DNA of 64,000 nt, from assembly GCA_033032175.1 (NCBI GenBank), contig CM065319.1, positions 16,279,018 to 16,343,017 on the forward strand, in the 5' to 3' direction. This stretch comes from Saturnia japonica. Lineage: Eukaryota > Arthropoda > Insecta > Lepidoptera > Saturniidae. Of the stretch, positions 35,041 to 47,100 are shown piece after piece (positions within the stretch are counted from its first letter, which is position 1; every line of letters starts with the position of its first letter). The notes below the pieces were generated by a model. The model did not search any database. It saw nothing but the letters and a program-made list of their open reading frames with translations, and was not told the DNA's origin. Position numbers and translations under genes: made by a program.

Positions 35041-35238
35041 TTTCTTTTTGTTTTTGTTATTGAAAATAAGGGATACGCCACTAAATATTAATTATAACTA
35101 TTGGTATTTCGTAAATAACAATACTAATTACTAATACTTTAAAAAATATTGTATTTACACTTTTTGTTGTTGTTTCTAATTAGTTGACCATCTAATTAGT
35201 TGACCACAGCTAGTATTAACTAAAATTAATAAATAAAT

Positions 35239-35261
35239 AAAAAAAAAAAAAAAAAAAAAAA
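35239..35261 (+). repeat. 23-bp poly(A) run
   Basis: A pure A run after 'aaattaataaataaat'. It may be the tail of an old retroposed sequence or a simple repeat. No retroelement body can be assigned. Confidence 0.6.
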
Positions 35262-35480
35262 TTCGCTAAGAAGCAATAATGGATGTCACGGTACCTATGC
35301 GGTTAAACGAGAACAAGGTATATGGGATGAAATTCACGTATCGTTCGATATCCGATAAAAGGTCGTGTTTACGTAAGCCGGCGAAAGTGAGAATTCGCAG
35401 ACAGCGCACCGCCTCACGTCTTTGGCGACCCACACTGCCTTCAGCGCAGCACATTCGTTAAGGCGAACCACTATGAGAGA
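35262..35480. other. GC-richer patch open on both strands, function unknown
   Basis: Between the poly(A) run and AT-rich sequence lies about 200 bp of balanced composition, open for 60 codons on plus (35279-35461) and 62 on minus (35266-35454). 'attcgctaag' at its start and 'cattcgttaaggcgaacc' at its end are weakly related. No domain is recognised. It could be part of a retroposed sequence or an exon. Confidence 0.3.
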
Positions 35481-36633
35481 AGACTTTTTACTACACAGTT
35501 ATTTTATAGTTCTGTCTCTACATACCATTTGGTTTTTCAAACATTGTTCTATAAAACATTTGTGTCTGTCTGTGTCTATGTGTGGATTTAATATATTTTC
35601 ATGAAATTTTGTACAAGGGAAACATATAACTGGAAGTGTTAAGTATAAACATGGACGGATATAGAAGTAGAGGAAAAACGAGAAAGGTATTGAGTGGATT
35701 ATGCGACGGATATATCATACTATAAAAGCAAAGTCCATCGCGTCTGTCCGATGTCTGTTTGAACTCTAAACTTATGAATTACCGAATGTATTTTCATACG
35801 GTTTTAGTCAAGAAAAGGAGGGATTCATGAGTAGGTAAGGGTAATGTGTATGGTTCATTAAAAGTTTTGTGTAAACTGGATGAAATATGACGATGAAAAT
35901 CATGCCGAATGGGAGCTTTACTGACGTGCGCCGCGAATTACTGAATTACTCAGCTACCCGTGCGCAACTTGGCCGCGTGGGCGGGTTGCTAGTTATGTGT
36001 ATAAAAAAGGTGTGACTACGAAGATGACAGAAAAACATGTTGTCCCGACCCTACCTTACTCTACCCTACACACTAAGAAAAAAAATGATCAAAATTTTCA
36101 TTAAATCAGTCTTCAAACGGTGATTAATGATTATTGACAGAAAAAAAATTTGACCAAATTCATTATAGCCGTACAGAAAAACATTACAAAAGGCGTTATT
36201 GAAATTAGCTTAAAAATATTCTTCTAATATAAAAATAAGCCTGAACCAGTGCCGACGTGTCTTTATTGTGTTATATTAACGTTCGCGCTTGACCGTAAAT
36301 AACATAAACCAAAGCGAGTCACTTTGAAAGGTTTGGAGTCGTGAATTAATGAACTACGGGTAGCAAAGGTCATAACTGAGAAAAAACAAGCAAAACCAGG
36401 ATTAGGTCCCTTTTATCGCCATTATCATATTCGTGTGAAAAATAAAACATTAACAAAAATCATAAAATAATAATTCATTTTATGAAGTATATAAATTCAT
36501 TTGTTCTTAACACCATCAAGTTATTTTATAACGAGGCCGAATAGAATTAAACATTATTCTTCGGTCAGTGATCAAAGAGTACATTAATTATGTAATGCAT
36601 TGTATGCACAACACTAATAATATTGTTTTTATT
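35481..36633. other. No feature recognised
   Basis: AT-rich with no convincing coding signal or repeat copy. Confidence 0.4.
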
Positions 36634-36945
36634 TTACGCGACCACGGCATAACCTAAAGAGAAGTAGAGGGAAGTTTCAAAGAGAGATAGGCCACAGATA
36701 ATTATTTTTGGATATTTCTCTCTACTTGGGGCTGTTCGGCTGGTGGAATTACCTCTACTATACAAAAGGGCGCAGCCAAAGAACCTAGTGACGTGTTCCT
36801 GCGATGAGTATATGGTTTCCAGAGCGGTTTCCAAGGTCGCCAACGAGCTAGTGATGCCTATGGGAATACAGGCGTCCAAAGGTTACGGTAGCCGTCTACC
36901 ACCAAGCGGACCGTATGCCTATTAACCACATTTGTTGTATAAAAA
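36634..36945 (-). repeat. Dispersed repeat family D
   Basis: Read on the minus strand it contains 'ggtagacggctaccgtaac' and 'ggacgcctgtattcccatag', wording I know from a common short repeat of lepidopteran genomes, ending in a T/A-rich tail. The overlapping ORFs (minus 36634-36879, plus 36743-36925) are therefore not called. A short related piece is at 40960. Confidence 0.5.
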
Positions 36946-37364
36946 AAGGGAAGGGAGTTATGTTTGAGCAGTCAATGTATATTTGTACTTGAATATTATA
37001 TTCTACCACAGCGCCTAAACTACCTATTCGATTTTGACGAATGAGATTTCTGTCAATCGATTCCTTATGGGCCGGCTGAAATAGACAAAATTATTTTATA
37101 AGAACAAAGTCAATCTGACGAATGTTAGATCCAAAAAAGTTGAGGTCTCTGATTCGTTTTAGCTATTTTATCGAGTGGGATTTCAAATACAAGAGGGGAA
37201 AATTCTGAGTTCATAAATATAGATAAAGTACAATATATTCAATAATAATATAAAGAAAATATAGCAAGCGACAGAAATACAATTATATATTTTATTTCAA
37301 CTTTTACTAATTCTACTAGCGCTACCTATCGGAAGTTCTGAATATAAATCGTGTACAAGAAACT
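36946..37364. other. No feature recognised
   Basis: AT-rich, non-coding in appearance. Confidence 0.4.
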
Positions 37365-37605
37365 TTTAACAAAAAAGAAAACCATCTTCAATTATTTTGA
37401 GGAGTTTCCTGGTGAACCTTCGAAGTTGACGGTCCAATGCCAACGAAATTAAAATGGAACCACCCTTGAGGTATCTCCTATCAAACAAAAAAAGATTCAA
37501 CTAAATCGGTTAGTAAACAAAAAATAAATGGCTAAAGATCCATTTAAAAAAAAAAACATTCTAATTGAGTAACTTCCCGTCTTTTGTTGAAGACGGTTAA
37601 AAAGA
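37365..37605 (+). repeat. Dispersed repeat family G, copy 5
   Basis: 'aaaccatcttcaattatttt', 'gccaacgaaattaaaatgga', 'ttgttgaagacggttaaaa'. Nearly full length. Confidence 0.75.
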
Positions 37606-38144
37606 ACAGAAATAATCACTCCAACAATCTTTTTCGTATTTCTGTTTTTTTTTTTAACATTAATTTTAGAATGTCACATAAATTATTATTATTTCCGTAG
37701 TCGGGTTACAGTTGTTTTTTTTTACTTTTTAATCTTGTCTCACATTAACCATCATTCATCGGAGTTGAAATTATGGCGTATCTTCGCTTTAATACGTGTC
37801 TATTAGAGAAATTCACCTTGAAAAGCGAAAGGTGGTCGCGTCACGTACCTACATACACACACACATACCGAGTACGTAGAGAGCTATAAACGATGGTTGC
37901 TTTAAATACACGATGACCCGTTTCGATATCTACACGATAAAGTTGATATTTTTATATTTTCAAAAAACTTATTTTTGACAGACGATAAATGCAAATAACA
38001 ACAAATTAACCTAACATTTTTTGCCCCTTCTTTAAAGGTTTTAGCATTAATGTTGACACGTTAAACCTAGAGAGGGGAGGGGGGAACTGGCTCCCAAGTA
38101 TAGCTGCTGGAACACACCTGCTTCGCGACAAATTTTCTTGTTAA
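37606..38144. other. No feature recognised
   Basis: AT-rich, with a short CA repeat near 37855 and a G-rich tract at about 38072-38084. No gene. Confidence 0.4.
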
Positions 38145-38285
38145 GGATGGTTGCTAGCCAGACGGGCATCAGAAATGCTATGTTTTCATTACGATGTCTT
38201 CGTGCACCGAAAGTTCAGGCTCATTGATTCGAACTCACGTCGAGAGCCGCGTGTTCATTACCAATGAACCATCATTGTTGGAACT
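38145..38285 (-). mobile_element. tRNA-derived SINE of a second type, fragment
   Basis: On the minus strand the head reads 'atggttcattggtaatgaac', a D-arm-like stem-loop, then 'gtgagttcgaatc' (B box) about 30 bases later. The body that follows includes 'tgcacgaagacatcgtaat' and 'gcccgtctggctagcaacca'. Related body pieces lie at 39690-39760 and 46020-46165. Not a working tRNA, as the acceptor stem is missing. Confidence 0.55.
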
Positions 38286-38750
38286 GGATTTTTTTTTTGA
38301 GAAACGATAAATAATAACTATGGACGCTAAAAGTTTTCCCAACGTCACGGTGAATAGAATATTGTCCCGGCTCCACACGTTGGCACCAACGTTGGTAACG
38401 TAGTTTTTTCTAATATTACTCTTGTGATCTTCAACCGTAGCTCAAACATGATGGCGGCTGTCCAGGGAGTTTTTGTGGCAACTTGAAATGTATGTTACTT
38501 CTATTTAACCGGTCGTTAAGCATCTCGGCAGGTGGATGGATACACAGTGTACGATCGCAAAACGCGACAAACTAAAAGAGTAAATGTGAAGAGTTTATTA
38601 ATAATACATACTTGCAATATTGCAGCTGTGCAATATGTAGCTGAATAAGGGGCCGTTGCTGGGCAACACTATCAAACAATATACGATGATTTATTATTAT
38701 TATTATAAGTCTTAGTTTATTCTAGTATTTGTACCTGCAATAAACCTTTT

Positions 38751-38872
38751 TTCTTTCTTTTTTTTCCAACTGAATGTATTGTTAGCCTTAAGGACCATGG
38801 AGCCATTAGAGGCTTTGACAACTTCACCGAGCTTGGGTGCGAGCGCGGAAGTCACTCAGCCGCGAAATTTTT
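38751..38872 (-). mobile_element. Jockey-family LINE, short diverged 3' tail
   Basis: A T-rich run, then 'gttagccttaaggaccatgg', 'cttcaccgagcttgggtgcg' and 'cactcagccgcgaaa' match the last 120 bp of the jockey family with more changes than other copies, so it is probably older. A possible target duplication ttctttct flanks it. The 140-codon minus-strand frame at 38824-39246 crosses from this tail into family G and is chance. Confidence 0.75.
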
Positions 38873-39234
38873 TTCATTCTTTCTAATATATGCATGGTGG
38901 TCGCGATTTGCGATCCAACCGGGAACAGATCCTTACCACCCCGCTCTTTTAACGGAAATAAACCGGTTGATCTCTGAATGCGACACGAACACACAAGCGA
39001 ACAAACGGACCTTAGTAACGCGATCGTAAAAAAAAAACACCTTTGAAAATGAATCTCAAATATCAAATATTGTATTTTACAATGAAATTGTAGGTCGTAT
39101 AATTTAGCACTCGACAAATTACCGTTACGTACAAACTCATGAGAGGTTATAAACATTACGAGAACGGGAAAAAAAACCATCGCAATATGAGTCATATATG
39201 ATACGCCAACTGAATCACTAAACTTATGATAACA
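38873..39234. other. No gene; possible SINE-like patch
   Basis: 38895-38950 ('gggaacagatccttaccacc') resembles 46150 and may be an old SINE body. The rest is unremarkable. Confidence 0.35.
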
Positions 39235-39465
39235 AGACAATTTCAATTATTTGAAGAGTATATTCCCTAGTGTATCTTCGAAGTTGAATGCCCAACGCCA
39301 ATGACATTAAAATGGGACCACTCTTGAGGTATCCCCTATCCATCAAAAAAAGAATCATCCAAATCGATTCATAAACAAAGAAGTTATGACATAAGAATCA
39401 TAAAAAAATATATACATTCGAATTGAGCAACCTCCAGTCTTTTGCTCAAATCTGTAAAAAAGTAC
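39235..39465 (+). repeat. Dispersed repeat family G, copy 6
   Basis: 'gacaatttcaattatttgaa', 'acgccaatgacattaaaatg', 'gattcataaacaaagaagtt', 'tgagcaacctccagtcttt'. Confidence 0.75.
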
Positions 39466-39689
39466 CAACGGGTTAAAGGATTATGGGGAAGATTAATTAA
39501 TCCACTTACGCCCAAACGAAAAGCATTCATAAATAAACAATTACCAGGGCCAGATTATCCATTAAGCAGTGTAGGCATTGCCTAGAAGCCCAAGGCCAAC
39601 TAGTGCTCCCGCGCCCTTATATATTAAATTGTTTGAAACATTAAAAATGACAAAATTTCTTCAAAAAAGAACTTTAAGTAACTTCGAGT

Positions 39690-39765
39690 GAAAATTAAAC
39701 TCCATCACGATGCTTTCCTTCACCGAAAGCCGAAGTTCAGTGCAGGTGTTGTATTGAACACAAAA
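39690..39765 (-). repeat. SINE body fragment
   Basis: 'ccatcacgatgctttccttc' and 'accgaaagccgaagttcag' resemble the body of the SINE at 38145-38285. Head and tail are absent. Confidence 0.4.
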
Positions 39766-40379
39766 AGGGTGTAAACCACAGAGATATCTAGAGTTAGACC
39801 CTTTCGCTGATCGCATACATTCATGGATACTAAATTAACCATTCAAAATATTCAACAACAAAGCTAAGGTCAATCGTTGATCACTAATTCATTGAATGGA
39901 CGATAAATTGTTATTGAGCATAATTATATCGGTGCCCGGTGCCGTCGTAGTGGCATTGAAATTTTTTTTTTTAATTCTTACTACAATTTCATATAAATCT
40001 TGTAATTTTTATAATATTTACCTATAATGATCCCCTAAACTATCAGTAAAGAAAAATATTTTGAATGAAATGTATCGATTCTATTTTCTACAAATCACCG
40101 TTAGGCTACTTACTACCCTTAAATGGTTCTAAAAATCTGTCTTCAGGCTTCTATAGGTAACATTTTCTAAGAAAAACAAAACTATAACAGTCATTTCCCT
40201 TCTTTTTTATCTATCTATAACTCGCTGCTGGAAATACATAAAGAAAATGATACCTTACTTCAAATAAAATATATACACAATTATAATACGTAACAGAAAA
40301 AAAAAATAACAAGTACTTATAAACAGGGAATAAATTTAAAAATAGATATGTAAAATACAATAGCCAATACATTTTTAAC
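39766..40379. other. No feature recognised
   Basis: AT-rich, non-coding in appearance. Confidence 0.4.
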
Positions 40380-40540
40380 AAAAAGAAAATCAACTTCAAT
40401 GGTTTTGAGAACCCTGGTGTATCTTCAAAGTCGAAGGTTCAATGCCAGTGAGTGACATTAAAATGGTTTATAAACAAAGAAGCTATGGCTGAACATCCTA
40501 CAAAAAATATATATACATTCGAATTGAGAAATTAGAGTCT
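40380..40540 (+). repeat. Dispersed repeat family G, copy 7 (partial)
   Basis: 'aaaatcaacttcaatggttt', 'gtgtatcttcaaagtcgaag', 'tttataaacaaagaagctat', with the centre deleted. Confidence 0.7.
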
Positions 40541-41207
40541 GTAAGAAATAGTATAATTTAAGAAGAATCAGTCTCCCAGACCAGACAAACAAATCGATAA
40601 CTACACGATTAAGATGGATCTCTCGCTTCGATAACACGATCAAAGTTCCTTTATAAAAATCAAAAAGATACCAAACGATTGTGAACCTTACGCAAGAGAG
40701 AATAAACACGCCGGACGTTGCAAAAGGCATTAACACGGCCGGTTTTCCTTCACCCAAAATGCTAATCGCCGTGTAGCGGTAACCGAGACTAGCGAAGAGA
40801 TTTCTAACGGTACAGGACCGTAGTAATAAATAACTCTCGACTGTTTGGGTTATGAGGAAAAACAAACATATAAATTGAATTACTCATCAGGAAATAGCAA
40901 TTATTTTATTTTTATTGCTATACATTGCTATTATACAAAGCAAAGCTTTTGCTCATCAATAAACAACTACTTGGCATCACTCACCATCAGGTGGACTGAA
41001 TGCCTATTTGCCTAATTATTTTTAATTAAAAACACAATGAATAGAGTAATTCAGTTTCGTGTCCATATCTTAATTACATATTATAAATCTGGCTTACTGC
41101 CAAGGCCTATTGTTATTGAGCCCGCAAGAGGTCGCGCTGAGGCATTTATGTGATACGCATAATTCTCAGTTCCGTGTATAGGGTTATATATGTATAGTAT
41201 TATAATA
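40541..41207. other. No gene; short family D end
   Basis: The 135-codon minus-strand frame (40458-40865) overlaps family G copy 7 and shows no domain. At 40965-41015 'catcactcaccatcaggtgg' is a known lepidopteran repeat phrase, here a fragment of family D. Confidence 0.4.
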
Positions 41208-41845
41208 TACTAACTGTGCCCCATGGTTTCACCCGTGTTAATTTTATCCGACAAACACCGCGCCGCCAACGCACCCATGTAGTGTATCATAATTGTTCTT
41301 TCCGCAAGTACAAATTGTTTTAATTTTTCATTATTTCCTAAACTATGTGTCCAAATATAAGGAGCAAAAATTAACTTCATAAAATTGTCTTTATGATGAA
41401 GTAACTTTTGTTTGTAAGGATTAATATGACATGTCTAAAAATAATGCTTATAAATCACTTTTTCATTTTCAACAAATCTTTGTCACAAAATACCTTATTG
41501 TGGCTTATGTATAAGAGATAGGCATATTGCTATCACTGCCTTTTTTAGGTATACTAAGGACCCATACTGTTGTAGAACATTGTATTTCCGTATAATTAAC
41601 GATTACGCCAGCGCACGAGGTTAAAGCAGTTCAGGAGGCCTCGACTTCCGACTTACGTAACAAAAATAAATATATAAGGCTATCTGAGAGTTGTAGCCTA
41701 ATCGGAAATAGCCTCTACTATTCCTCGAGAGTCTGGCTATCATACACAAAAATATTTTTTCGAATCCGACTGGTAGTTCCAGAGATTAGCGTGTTTAAAT
41801 AAACAAACAAAAATCTTTTCCGCTTTATTATAATATAGTATCATA
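41208..41845 (+). repeat. Dispersed repeat family H, copy 2
   Basis: Collinear over about 640 bp with 16983-17645, same strand: 'ccatggtttcacccgtgtt', 'atactaaggaccc', 'attacgccagcgcacgagg', 'gactggtagttccagagatt'. Right after it, 41870-41945 resembles 60240-60310. Confidence 0.75.
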
Positions 41846-41951
41846 AATCAGCTGTTTAGTTACCATAATAAAAGCCTTACTTTATTTGAGATTAAATCGC
41901 CGTGTCAAACTGTGTAAAAAAGGAAGAAAAAAGTTAAAAATAGTCAATAAC

Positions 41952-42268
41952 CGTCATCATCATTTCAGCTCAAGGACGACCAATGTTGGACTTAAGCCTT
42001 CCCAAACATTGCCAAAACAACCGGTCCTGTTCTGCCCTCATCCAGCGGCTTCCCGCACTCACAACCTTTATTAGGTCGTCGGTACACCTTGTGGCGGATC
42101 TATCCACTCTACGTCTTGCGGTACGTGGCCGCCACTCGAGAACTCTTTGGCCCTATCGGCCACCCGTTTCACGAGCCCCACCGACTGCCACTTAAGTCTA
42201 GCTATTCTTAGGGCTATGACGATGACAGAAGAGCCATTTCTGATTCGATCACGCATAGAAACTTCCAA
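41952..42268 (-). pseudogene. RTE-type LINE, 5'-truncated C-terminal fragment
   Basis: On the minus strand the frame reads VSMRDRIRNGSSVIV and ARLKWQ, the end of RTE-type reverse transcriptases where the normal block is RIA-KLKWQWAGH. Degenerate sequence follows (normal WRPR/GRP..RW.DD blocks can be sensed in shifted frames), then 'gctgaaatgatgatgacgg' at the 3' end. A (gat)n-like tail and strong 5' truncation are usual for RTE elements in Lepidoptera. It has no catalytic domain. The plus-strand frames overlapping it (41886, 41983) are shadows. Confidence 0.65.
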
Positions 42269-45200
42269 AGAGCAATCAATAAAAGTATAAGAAACTAAAC
42301 AGATAAATGGAAATATAAATACATCCTCCTATATAATAAATGCTATTACCATCTACGCTCATTTATGTATTTACATGCAGCGTGCTCATTTCGTGTTTCT
42401 CGAAATTTGTCATCATGAATATCATGATACAACTAATTGTATTAAATAGTCCACAAAGATTAGATTCGAAAGATGACGTCAGATGTACAGAACGTGATAG
42501 AGGCGTGGTTGAAACACGCACCGGTGGTTGGTCGCCCATGAAAGCGGCTGAAGGTTCAGAGATATTAGCGGGTAAAGGTAGATACAAAAAACGATAACTT
42601 ATCATGTTTTTATAATTGCAATAAATTATGAATTATAGGAGATATCTCGATTTTTTATACAATTTTGCAAATTAAAGTTTGTTATTTGTTTTGGTACAAT
42701 CTATGGAAAGAAACTTCTAGAAGTTTGGTGTTTGGCGACAAATGATGACAGCGAGACAATGCATTGTGGTGTACAATAACAAAAACAGTGGCGGCCACTG
42801 AGAGATCAACAATCCATTACCAGTCGTCGCTGTCATGTCAGCCTGCGTAAATTGAAACTTGATAATCGGATATGCACCGTCTCATCCCGAAATACGACAC
42901 GCATAAACAAATCACTAAGACGGGATATTTAAGAAATGCTAAACGGTCATTGACAGAGTCTTCACTTTACTTATTCGGGATCGCCTCTAATCGCTCTCGT
43001 AGCTATATGTCTCGCTTTGAAAGGCATCTGGATTGTTCCACCTCCACAGAAATAACGTGAATATAAATGAGAGGCATTCGAACTCCGGAATGTTCAGTTT
43101 AAGCGACAGAAAAAAATATGAAAACAGATAATATTCTCGGCTTCTGCCAATTAAGAAATGTTCACTGTGACTGCTATCAAAGTTTACCGTTGTAAATGAT
43201 TATCAATCTTGTACTTTGTTTCAGGTTTCTGTCGAACTATTCGACTTTAAATATAGTAGTGAATACAATTCAGTATATAGTAGTATATAGTAGTGAATTA
43301 TAGTGAATACAATTCACGTTAGCAGGTACTACTTTTAAATAATGTGAGCCTTCAGTATCTCCGTATCAAACTGATTTGAATATTCATTGTACGGGTGATC
43401 ACACTCATCCACACTACATACATTGCAAAGATAAATACTAAAAGTAAATTGAGATCAGAGGTTGGCAGCAAACTTGACGATACTTAGAAAATATCCCAAC
43501 ATCATACTATAGTTGCATCAAAGAAAGAAATATTTTTATCAAAACAGTACACAGAGAAACTAGTACAACTGATTGCAGACATGGCATTTCCAAATACAAA
43601 GTGATTAAAATATTTAGAACTTCTAGTAATACTTTCATTAAAAAAAGTTTCTGGCACTCGATGTAGATAAATGTTCTCGAATTGTGTATATGTATGTATA
43701 TATATGAAAATGTGGTATACTCTACCGATCATTGTGTTCCCTCCTTCCCACAACGTCGGGTCCTTCAAACATAATGTAAAGATTGCCGTTGCGTTTGGAT
43801 TGCTCTGTCCTTCGAGCCGATATTTTTAGTCATATTGCAGTCTTCCGTATGCGCCGTTCGTGTGAAAAATCTATTTTATATTCAATAGACGTGAAATTTA
43901 AGGTAAAACGTAAATCGAACGATAAAGTATTCATCCTGTCGAATACTAATACAATGTTTGCGAATAGATCACATTAATCTTCAGCGCATGTCATGAGTAA
44001 TGGCACAAAATAAATTAGAACACAACAAATAAAATATTGTACCAAAAATGAATACTTTATTTAGAGTTCTATTTAAAAAAAAAGGATCTGTCACTCACCG
44101 AATAAATTTGAAATTACAACTGAAGCTCATGTTTACATAACATTAAGGTAAAGAAATGTACAAATAAGTATAAGTAATTTTTGCTCTGTAAAGGATTTTA
44201 TTTTATCTTTTATTTTTGGAAATAACTTGTGTTAATTAACAGATTAAATATTTATGTGATTGCAGGTATAAACAATAGAAGGGCTTCAAAGACTCGCGCG
44301 GACACAGTACAATATAGCATCAAATAAAAAGCACTATCGAGTTTAAATACAAATCGGACTGATTTATTAGACTGTACACTAAACTGACATACTTACGTAC
44401 TGTAAATATGACTGTATGAATATCTCTATTATGGATTGATATTTTACTTTTCATAAAACAACCTGACAATGATTTTCGACTATCAACAAAACACTTGAAG
44501 GCAATAACTTTCACACGACACCGTTTCGCCCGATGTATTTTTTGTAATGAGCACAAAGCTCTTTGTGGACCTATTAGTATTCTAAATGATGACCACTTTC
44601 GATACTCAATATTCGTGTACACGCAACATGTATGCACAAATGAACTGCCGAGCGTTACCTACCAATGTAAGTTCAAAGGATTTGCTGATGCGGTTTTATC
44701 TGCAAAATTTTGTGTTCGTACGAAGAACATTTGCGGTAAAAAACCGCAAATGTATACATACATACGGATGTATATAAATCTATGTAAAATAAAGTATTGC
44801 GATTATAATAACCAAGTACGTACGGTAATTGGCATAGAAAATTAAACTTAATTCATTTTTTTTTCTTAGATAGAATTTTATTATGTACGCAAAATACATG
44901 TTGAACTATATATACATACGTATGTATTTAGTGGAACAATATTGTAATTCTCAGAACTAAAGGAAGTATTGCTTTAAGTATTTGTATTTTGCATGAATAA
45001 TATTATGCCTTTTTTAAGTGTATTTTTGTTTGTTTAATATTAAGTAAATTATGAACGAGTGATTCGAATTTAACGCGCCAGGTAAGAGAAATCATATAAA
45101 ATTTAATATAAGACAAAAATATAACTCTGTTAAAAAATAGAAAAGAGAAAATATGTTATAAAATGTATTAAATGAAACATAAATACAAGGAGTCTCCATT

Positions 45201-45394
45201 TACCTGTACAATATTATGTCAAATACTATTTTAAAACATTTTTATATTGTAAATACATGAGATGTGTCCTTGCCTGCCTTCAGTGTCACTGAATGTGGTG
45301 TTAAAACATATTAACACTTTTAACAAATAACCATTACATATAAATGTATGTTTCTTTTTTAGTGCTGCATGAATTAAGAATAAGAATTTATATT
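42269..45394. other. No gene recognised in 3.1 kb
   Basis: 42340-42605 is open on both strands (85 and 80 codons) without a motif. 42865-42930 resembles a SINE body piece at 46030. 43250-43320 holds a small tandem repeat of tatagtagtgaat. 43720-43775 reads FPPSHNVGSFK, which may be the last trace of a LINE. The 116-codon frame at 44495-44845 has no domain. None is strong enough to call. Confidence 0.35.
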
Positions 45395-45914
45395 AGACTA
45401 GCTGTGCCCGTGGTTTCGCTCACGTGGACTACAGAATGCCCGCGCGAATGTTGCTCCCCCGCTCCCGGTTATTTTAAAGATAAAAATGCTTATTTTGGGT
45501 GTTTCTTAGAAGACAGATGTACATTCTCCCAGACTTTTTGTAGGTATTTTTAATGCCTTTAATTATGTAGTTAATTAATTTGCTATATCTCATGGTTTAC
45601 TCAGCATAAGCCATTTAAGCGCCCAAATTGATTCACCATCACCAGTTTTTTATTTGTGCGGAACCCTAATTCTTTTTCTAAAATAAAAATAGCCTAAGTT
45701 ACTCCCTATATAATCAGCTAGCTATCAGTGAAAGTCCCGTCAAAATTGGTCCAACCGTTTCGGAGATTACCCGGAACAAACAGGCAAACAGATATATAAT
45801 TTTAAAAATGAGCTTTTTGTTATGTGTATTGTATATACTTTCATATGCATTTAGTAAAAAGCTGTTATTTTGACATTACAAAAAGACACTTCAATTTTAT
45901 TAATTGTATAGATG
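45395..45914 (-). repeat. Helitron-like family B, best-preserved copy
   Basis: 520 bp in reverse: ctagctgtgcccgtggtttc at the left, then 'gcataagccatttaagcgcc', 'gtgcggaaccctaattcttt' and 'tccaaccgtttcggagatta', to 'caattttattaattgtatag' at the right. Read 5' to 3' on the minus strand it starts TCTATAC and ends CTAG, with A before and T after. The 69-codon frame at 45344 is not a gene. Confidence 0.8.
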
Positions 45915-46019
45915 TACTTTTCAATGTTCTACAAATAACCATTTCTAAGGGTCTCCCTGGTAGCTAGGTCAATGCAGTTCTCTCAGGCTATGAGCCATTG
46001 GAGAATCCAATGCCTGTGC

Positions 46020-46165
46020 CAAGGCAAAGTCACTTGTTAACTGGATATGCACAGGCTGATCCCAAAACATGACATGCAAAAGGAAGTCCATATGACAGGC
46101 TTTTCACCAAATGAATGATGGTTGCTACCCAGTTGGGCAAAAAAACCTTACCACCCCACTAAAAT
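46020..46165 (+). repeat. SINE-like body fragment
   Basis: 'ggatatgcacaggctgatcc' resembles 42867 and 'gatggttgctacccagttgg' resembles 38147-38165. Head missing. Confidence 0.35.
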
Positions 46166-47088
46166 TAATAGTACTACTAATATTTTATTATCTGTAATGG
46201 CACTTTGCATTTGGTCTTTATCTTTCCTTGATCCTTGATTTGGTCATCTTTCATCTGACTTTTTATATTTGAATATTACAATGTTTGATGTGAATATGAT
46301 TTCATTAATCCTCAAAAGCATACTTCATTAAAAAAGGGGCAAACATATTTTTTATTACAGTTCTCAAATTTCAATATCTAGACCCCATTTCCCAAACAAA
46401 GTTTTTATATTCTGAGCAAAAAACATAATCATTCATTTAAGGGATATTTTGTGATTTCTTTAGACATACAGAAAGTATCACAATTCAAATTATCTTATTA
46501 TACCCAACACTGGCAACATAAGAAACAACTATTATAATATTATGTATTAATATTTACTGGGTATACCCAGTAAGCATGGGAACTTTTACAATGCATTTAA
46601 AAACATTCTGATAAAATAATTTTCACAATTTAGTTGCTATAAATACTTAAGGATACATTTAAATAATTATAAGTGGAAAAATAAAAGTCAACAAACCAAA
46701 AATATTTTAAAGTAATATAATATTTGAATGAGAAAACCATACTTTGTTTTATTGGTAGGAAAATTTCATACCCGCTATGAGTGTATTATTTAATTCAATA
46801 CTACAATACCTATTGAAAAGTTTCTATTTAATACTTGGATCTAAGTACATATTAACAATATCATATTGAACTTGCATTTACCAGACACAATTAGTAGGTA
46901 CTAATTTAGATATAGTCATCTTTATTTTAGATCCTAAAATTTGCAGAGAAATTTGAGTACACTTAAGTGCCCTAAGTAATTACCAACATGTACACAAACT
47001 GGGATGCTGACCAAATGCCCTGCAAAACTGTACAAAATATATTTTTAGGTATAATAATTAATGAAATACTTTATGTTAATGGTATTGT
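46166..47088. other. No feature recognised
   Basis: AT-rich. If the APPBP2 gene extends to the left this is intron sequence. No second exon was found. Confidence 0.4.
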
Positions 47089-47100
47089 AAATGTTTTGAT

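Larger units (their letters stand above)
32012..35210 (+). mobile_element. Tc1-like transposon, split by later insertions
   Basis: The left end cagtggtggtcatatattta, preceded by TA, and the right end (ttgaccacagc, followed by TA) are related in inverted orientation, as in Tc1 elements. Between them lie pieces of one Tc1-type transposase in order (32383-32443, 32580-33185, 34877-35040). The gaps are filled by a SINE/LINE-like tail (32445-32578), family C (33190-33300), family F (33303-34153) and a CR1-like LINE (34255-34876). With these removed the element is about 1.4 kb, near the size expected for a Tc1 element. Confidence 0.7.

Noticed and set aside
38824..39246. 140-codon minus-strand open frame
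   Set aside because: It begins in anonymous sequence next to family G and ends in a jockey tail. No domain and no splice signals; chance.
40458..40865. 135-codon minus-strand open frame
   Set aside because: Overlaps family G copy 7; hydrophobic low-complexity translation typical of AT-rich non-coding DNA.
42872..43060. 62-codon plus-strand frame
   Set aside because: Its start overlaps a SINE-like body shared with 46020; no domain.
43708..43800. Trace of a LINE C-terminus (FPPSHNVGSFK)
   Set aside because: Eleven residues only; no further polymerase blocks could be followed to the left.
44495..44845. 116-codon plus-strand frame with several Cys
   Set aside because: Cys spacing fits no zinc finger; the opposite strand is open too (44320-44637); no homology recognised.
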